A stretch of DNA of 64,000 nucleotides from Blastococcus sp. CPCC 205250 (GTDB lineage: Bacteria; Actinomycetota; Actinomycetes; Mycobacteriales; Geodermatophilaceae). Within the stretch, counting starts at the first letter, position 1, and every line of letters begins with the position of its first letter. The DNA is taken from the NCBI RefSeq assembly GCF_019799925.1, contig NZ_JABGCG010000011.1, positions 62,001-126,000 of the forward strand, in the 5' to 3' direction. Below the pieces are notes generated by a model. It searched no databases, had not been told where the DNA came from, and worked only from the letters and a program-made list of their open reading frames with translations. Both the position numbers and the translations under genes were made by a program. Shown piece after piece: positions 60,127-64,000 of the stretch.

Positions 60127-61556
60127 CCACCACCCAGCAGCCCGTTCCGCTGACCCAGGACGAGCAGATCGACCAGCTCGGCCGCTACCAGTACGGCTGG
60201 GCCGACGCCGACGTCGCAGGCTCCTCCGCCCGGCGCGGGATCGACGAGGACGTCGTCCGGGACATCTCCGCGCGCAAGAACGAGCCCGAGTGGATGCTCG
60301 AGCGCCGCCTCAAGGCGCTGAAGCTCTTCGGCCGCAAGCCCATGCCCGACTGGGGCTCGGACCTGTCCGGCATCGACTTCCAGAACATCAAGTACTTCGT
60401 GCGCTCCACCGAGGCGCAGGCCGCCTCGTGGGAGGAGCTGCCCGAGGACATCAAGAACACCTACGACAAGCTGGGCATCCCCGAGGCCGAGAAGCAGCGG
60501 CTGGTGTCCGGTGTCGCGGCCCAGTACGAGTCCGAGGTCGTCTACCACAAGATCCGCGAGGACCTCGAGGAGCAGGGCGTCCTGTTCCTCGACACCGACA
60601 CCGCGCTCAAGGAGCACGAGGACCTCTTCAAGGAGTACTTCGGCTCGGTGATCCCGTCCGGCGACAACAAGTTCGCCGCGCTGAACACCGCGGTGTGGTC
60701 CGGCGGCTCGTTCATCTACGTGCCCAAGGGCGTCCACGTGGAGATCCCGCTGCAGGCCTACTTCCGGATCAACACCGAGAACATGGGCCAGTTCGAGCGG
60801 ACGCTCATGATCATCGACGAGGGTGCCTACGTGCACTACGTCGAGGGCTGCACCGCGCCGATCTACAAGTCGGACTCGCTGCACTCCGCGGTCGTCGAGA
60901 TCATCGTCAAGAAGAACGCGCGCTGCCGGTACACGACCATCCAGAACTGGTCGAACAACGTCTACAACCTGGTCACCAAGCGGGCCATCGCCCACGAGGG
61001 CGCGACCATGGAGTGGGTCGACGGCAACATCGGCTCCAAGGTGACGATGAAGTACCCCGCCGTCTGGATGACCGGCGAGCACGCCAAGGGCGAGGTGCTC
61101 TCCATCGCCTTCGCCGGCGAGGGCCAGCACCAGGACGCCGGCGCCAAGATGGTGCACGCCGCCCCGAACACCTCGTCGAACATCATCAGCAAGTCGGTGG
61201 CGCGCGGCGGTGGCCGCACCTCCTACCGCGGCCTGGTGCAGATCGACGAGGGCGCGCACGGGTCGCGCTCGACGGTGAAGTGTGACGCGCTGCTGGTCGA
61301 CACCATCAGCCGCTCGGACACCTACCCCTACGTCGACGTCCGCGAGGACGACGTCTCCATGGGCCACGAGGCGACGGTCTCCCGCGTCAGCGAGGACCAG
61401 CTCTTCTACCTGATGAGCCGCGGCATGACCGAGGACGAGGCCATGGCCATGGTGGTGCGCGGCTTCGTCGAGCCGATCGCCCGCGAGCTGCCGATGGAGT
61501 ACGCCCTCGAGCTCAACCGCCTGATCGAGCTGCAGATGGAAGGTGCCGTCGGCTGA
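60123..61556 (+). CDS. sufB: Fe-S cluster assembly protein SufB
   Basis: SufB is the scaffold partner of SufC and SufD in building Fe-S clusters. The 477-residue protein shows the family segments [73 protein letters not shown] and [33 protein letters not shown] holds a conserved Cys and [11 protein letters not shown] the likely cluster Cys. No intein is present, unlike the M. tuberculosis protein. GGAGAGG lies 9 nt before ATG 60123. The stop shares a base with sufD. Confidence 0.97.
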   Translation: MTTTQQPVPLTQDEQIDQLGRYQYGWADADVAGSSARRGIDEDVVRDISARKNEPEWMLERRLKALKLFGRKPMPDWGSDLSGIDFQNIKYFVRSTEAQAASWEELPEDIKNTYDKLGIPEAEKQRLVSGVAAQYESEVVYHKIREDLEEQGVLFLDTDTALKEHEDLFKEYFGSVIPSGDNKFAALNTAVWSGGSFIYVPKGVHVEIPLQAYFRINTENMGQFERTLMIIDEGAYVHYVEGCTAPIYKSDSLHSAVVEIIVKKNARCRYTTIQNWSNNVYNLVTKRAIAHEGATMEWVDGNIGSKVTMKYPAVWMTGEHAKGEVLSIAFAGEGQHQDAGAKMVHAAPNTSSNIISKSVARGGGRTSYRGLVQIDEGAHGSRSTVKCDALLVDTISRSDTYPYVDVREDDVSMGHEATVSRVSEDQLFYLMSRGMTEDEAMAMVVRGFVEPIARELPMEYALELNRLIELQMEGAVG

Positions 61557-62881
61557 TGTCGGTCCCACACGACACGGGTACGGACGACCAGACCACCCTG
61601 ACCACCGACTCGGCGGTCCTCGCCGGCGAGCTGTTCGCCCCCGGCGTCGGCGCGCAGGCCGGCCCGCCGACCACCCCGGCAGCCGGCACCGGCACCGCCG
61701 GCGAGGCGTCCCCCGGGGCGCACTCGCACGGCGGGCCGGCGCCCACCGGCTCCCCGGCGGAGCGGTTCACCTCCGCCGACCCGGAGGCGTTCGGCGAGCC
61801 CACCGGCCGCGAGGAGGACTGGCGCTTCACCCCGATGCGCCGGATCCGCCCGCTGCTGCAGGGTGCGCCGTCGGACGCGCACCTGCAGTGGGACACCGAC
61901 CTGCCCGCCGGCGTCGAGCTGACGAGCGTCGAGGCCGACGACCCGCTGCTCAAGGGCCTGCCCGAGCCGGTCGACCGGCTCGCCGCGCTCACCCGGCAGC
62001 GCAGCGGCGGTGCGGCCGTCGTCCGCGTGCCCGCCGAGGCCCAGCTCGACCGCCCGGTGACCCTGCGGCTGACCGGCACCGGCAGCGAGGACGTCGTGTG
62101 GGGGCAGCTCGTCGTCGAGGTCGGTGCGTACGCGAAGGCCACCGTCGTGCTCGACCACAGCGGCGCCGCGCGCTACTCCGGCGGCGTCTCCGTCCTCGCC
62201 GGTGACGGCGCGCAGGTCACGCTCGTCTCCGTGCAGGACTGGGCGCCCGACAGCGTCCACGGCGGCCAGTACGACACCGTCGTCGGCCGTGACGCCAGCG
62301 TCAGCCAGGTCGTGGTGACCCTCGGCGGCGACCTCGTCCGGCTGGTCAGCAACGTCGCCTACGCCGGCCCGGGCGGGTCCGCCGAGCTCTACGGCGTCTA
62401 CTTCGCCGACGAGACCCAGCACCAGGAGCACCGGCTCTGGGTCGACCACGCCGTCCCCAACTGCCGCAGTGACGTCCTCTACAAGGGCGCCCTGCAGGGC
62501 GAGCAGGCGCACACCGTGTGGGTCGGCGACGTCCGCATCCGCCCGGCCGCCACCGGCACCGAGACCTACGAGCTCAACCGCAACCTGGTGCTCACCGACG
62601 GCGCCCGCGCCGACTCGGTGCCCAACCTGGAGATCGAGACCGGCGAGATCGTCGGCGCGGGCCACGCCAGCGCCACCGGCCGGTTCGACGACGAGCAGCT
62701 GTTCTACCTGTGCTCGCGCGGCATCGACGCCGAGACCGCGCGCCGCCTGGTGGTGCGCGGCTTCTTCGCCGACGTCGTCCAGCGGATCGGCATCCCCGAG
62801 CTGCAGGACCGCCTCATGGGCTCCGTCGAGGCCCGCCTGGGCGCCCTGCCGGGTCTGGCCGAGCAGCCCGTGGAGGTCTGA
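61556..62881 (+). CDS. sufD: Fe-S cluster assembly protein SufD
   Basis: SufD is the structural homologue of SufB in the SufBC2D complex. The 441-residue protein has a low-complexity N-terminus (about 60 Gly/Ala/Thr/Pro residues), then GREEDWRFTPMRRIRPLL, the beta-helix core, the conserved His in DETQHQEHRLWVDHAVPNCRSDVLYKGAL and the final REDEQLFYL-like FDDEQLFYLCSRGIDAETARRLVVRGFF. The start overlaps the sufB stop by one base and the stop overlaps the Rieske gene by one base. Confidence 0.95.
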   Translation: MSVPHDTGTDDQTTLTTDSAVLAGELFAPGVGAQAGPPTTPAAGTGTAGEASPGAHSHGGPAPTGSPAERFTSADPEAFGEPTGREEDWRFTPMRRIRPLLQGAPSDAHLQWDTDLPAGVELTSVEADDPLLKGLPEPVDRLAALTRQRSGGAAVVRVPAEAQLDRPVTLRLTGTGSEDVVWGQLVVEVGAYAKATVVLDHSGAARYSGGVSVLAGDGAQVTLVSVQDWAPDSVHGGQYDTVVGRDASVSQVVVTLGGDLVRLVSNVAYAGPGGSAELYGVYFADETQHQEHRLWVDHAVPNCRSDVLYKGALQGEQAHTVWVGDVRIRPAATGTETYELNRNLVLTDGARADSVPNLEIETGEIVGAGHASATGRFDDEQLFYLCSRGIDAETARRLVVRGFFADVVQRIGIPELQDRLMGSVEARLGALPGLAEQPVEV

Positions 62882-63219
62882 TGGCCTTCACCCGCCTCTG
62901 CTCGCTGGCCGACGTCAAGGAGCCCGGCGCGCTGCGCGTCGAGCTCGACGGCCGCGAGGCCGTGGCCGTCGTCCGCTTCGAGGGCGAGGTGTTCGCCATC
63001 GACGACGTCTGCTCGCACGCCGAGGTCGCCCTGTCCGAGGGCGACGTCGAGGAGTACCGCGGCGCCCCCTCCATCGAGTGCTGGCTGCACGGGTCGTGCT
63101 TCGACCTGGCCAGCGGCCGCCCCACCAACCTGCCGGCCACCGAGCCGGTCCCCGTCTACCCGGTCCGCGTGGACGGCGACGACGTGTTCGTCGACGTCGA
63201 CACCCCGACCGGCACCTGA
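62881..63219 (+). CDS. Rieske-type ferredoxin in suf operon
   Basis: A 112-residue Rieske [2Fe-2S] protein of the non-haem-oxygenase ferredoxin type. The two cluster motifs are CSHAEVALSEG (Cys and His) and ECWLHGSCFD (Cys and His), with the fold completed by VPVYPVRVDGDDVFVDVD. It sits between sufD and sufC, a common actinobacterial position, and probably supplies electrons or monitors cluster assembly. Both flanking junctions are tight (one base before, 12 nt after). Confidence 0.93.
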   Translation: MAFTRLCSLADVKEPGALRVELDGREAVAVVRFEGEVFAIDDVCSHAEVALSEGDVEEYRGAPSIECWLHGSCFDLASGRPTNLPATEPVPVYPVRVDGDDVFVDVDTPTGT

Positions 63220-63231
63220 GGAGCGAGAACA

Positions 63232-64000
63232 GTGTCCGTGCTCGAGATCCGCGACCTGCACGTCACCGTGGGCGACGGCGAGGACGCCAAGGAGATCCTC
63301 CGTGGCGTCGACCTCACCGTCCGCTCCGGCGAGACCCACGCGATCATGGGCCCCAACGGGTCCGGCAAGTCCACGCTGGCGTACTCCATCGCCGGCCACC
63401 CCAAGTACACCGTGACCGGTGGCTCGGTGACCCTCGACGGCGAGGACGTGCTCGCCATGAGCGTCGACGAGCGCGCCCGGGCCGGGCTCTTCCTGGCCAT
63501 GCAGTACCCGGTCGAGGTCCCCGGCGTCTCGGTGTCGAACTTCCTGCGCACCGCGGCCACCGCCGTCAAGGGCGAGGCCCCGAAGCTGCGCACCTGGGTC
63601 AAGGACGTCAAGACCGAGATGACCGGCCTGGAGATGGACCCGGCGTTCGCCGAGCGCAACGTCAACGAGGGCTTCTCCGGCGGTGAGAAGAAGCGCCACG
63701 AGATCCTGCAGATGCGGCTGCTCAAGCCCAAGATCGCCGTCCTCGACGAGACCGACTCCGGCCTCGACGTCGACGCGCTGCGGATCGTCTCCGAGGGCGT
63801 GAACCGCTCCCGCGAGGACAGCGACCTGGGCGTCCTGCTGATCACGCACTACACGCGGATCCTGCGCTACATCAAGCCGGACTTCGTGCACGTGTTCATC
63901 GCCGGCCGGTTCGTCGAGGAGGGCGGCCCCGAGCTGGCCGACAAGCTCGAGAACGAGGGCTACGCCAGCTACGTCAAGGACTCGGCCGAGCAGGCCGCCA
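63232..64000 (+). CDS. sufC: Fe-S assembly ATPase SufC, 3' end outside window
   Basis: SufC is the ABC-type ATPase of the SufBC2D complex. Starting at GTG 63232, 256 codons are visible, nearly the usual full length. Walker A is IMGPNGSGKSTLAYSIAG, the Q-loop FLAMQYPVEVPGVSV, signature NEGFSGGEKKRHEILQM, Walker B IAVLDETDSGLDVDAL and the switch LLITHYTRI. All catalytic residues are present. Genes for SufS and SufU usually follow but lie outside the window. Confidence 0.96.
   Translation, partial: MSVLEIRDLHVTVGDGEDAKEILRGVDLTVRSGETHAIMGPNGSGKSTLAYSIAGHPKYTVTGGSVTLDGEDVLAMSVDERARAGLFLAMQYPVEVPGVSVSNFLRTAATAVKGEAPKLRTWVKDVKTEMTGLEMDPAFAERNVNEGFSGGEKKRHEILQMRLLKPKIAVLDETDSGLDVDALRIVSEGVNRSREDSDLGVLLITHYTRILRYIKPDFVHVFIAGRFVEEGGPELADKLENEGYASYVKDSAEQAA

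Overview
This is 64 kb of very GC-rich actinobacterial chromosome. The gene content (whiA, rbpA, an Rpf, a SARP/AfsR-type regulator, opcA, the rapZ-yvcK-whiA block, SufR-led suf genes without an intein in sufB) and the GTG-rich, GTGA/ATGA-overlapping gene style fit a filament- or spore-type Actinomycetia. The protein style looks most like Geodermatophilaceae, but the genus is an inference. Almost all of the window is ordinary chromosomal core; I see no phage, insertion sequence, CRISPR array, tRNA or rRNA.

Layout. 1-6.9 kb (minus): trehalose synthesis/glycogen debranching genes treX-treY and treZ (cut by the window edge), split by an Rpf-LysM cell-wall hydrolase gene that sits under a c-di-AMP (ydaO) riboswitch. 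7.3-13.9 kb (plus): uvrB, a small MmcQ/YjbR protein, a Mn2+ (yybP-ykoY) riboswitch followed by two TerC-type membrane genes with a MarR-like gene between them, and an aquaporin-family channel. 13.9-19.8 kb: an S9-peptidase-like protein whose catalytic Ser and His seem lost, a small unknown gene, then a compact five-gene set (DUF4178, DUF2617, DUF4247 lipoprotein, DUF350, membrane spermidine-synthase-like) that is the best candidate for a poorly described system. 19.8-26.5 kb: a multi-pass membrane protein, an MBL hydrolase, an amidase and uvrA. 26.5-27.7 kb: a CopC-like protein next to a deletion scar of a kdp potassium-uptake locus (3' ends of kdpE and kdpC facing away from each other). 27.7-32.6 kb: a VOC protein, a complete tripartite tricarboxylate transporter (tctC-tctB-tctA) with a universal stress protein, and a small membrane protein under two CRP-like boxes.

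32.7-45.5 kb (plus): the conserved uvrC-rapZ-yvcK-whiA-gap-pgk-tpiA-secG-rbpA backbone, interrupted by a 7TM-PAS-GGDEF cyclase (after whiA) and a lone peptide-type substrate-binding lipoprotein (after tpiA). 45.6-56.9 kb (minus): the pentose phosphate operon tkt-tal-zwf-opcA-pgl, with a 1018-residue SARP/AAA/TPR regulator four bases after pgl, followed by a PIG-L deacetylase and a 58-residue ORF. 57.2-64 kb: ctaB and ctaA (haem O/haem A synthesis) converge, then sufR-sufB-sufD-Rieske-sufC, the last cut by the window edge.

How it fits together. All three UvrABC genes lie within 27 kb. Central carbon flow is covered by lower glycolysis and the oxidative and non-oxidative pentose phosphate pathway. 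Control seems rich in small messengers: c-di-AMP (rpfA riboswitch), Mn2+ (terC riboswitch), c-di-GMP (GGDEF protein), probably cAMP (CRP-like boxes) and Fe-S status (SufR). Several genes carry a TANNNT -10 element 6-8 nt before the start codon and no Shine-Dalgarno sequence, suggesting leaderless mRNAs.
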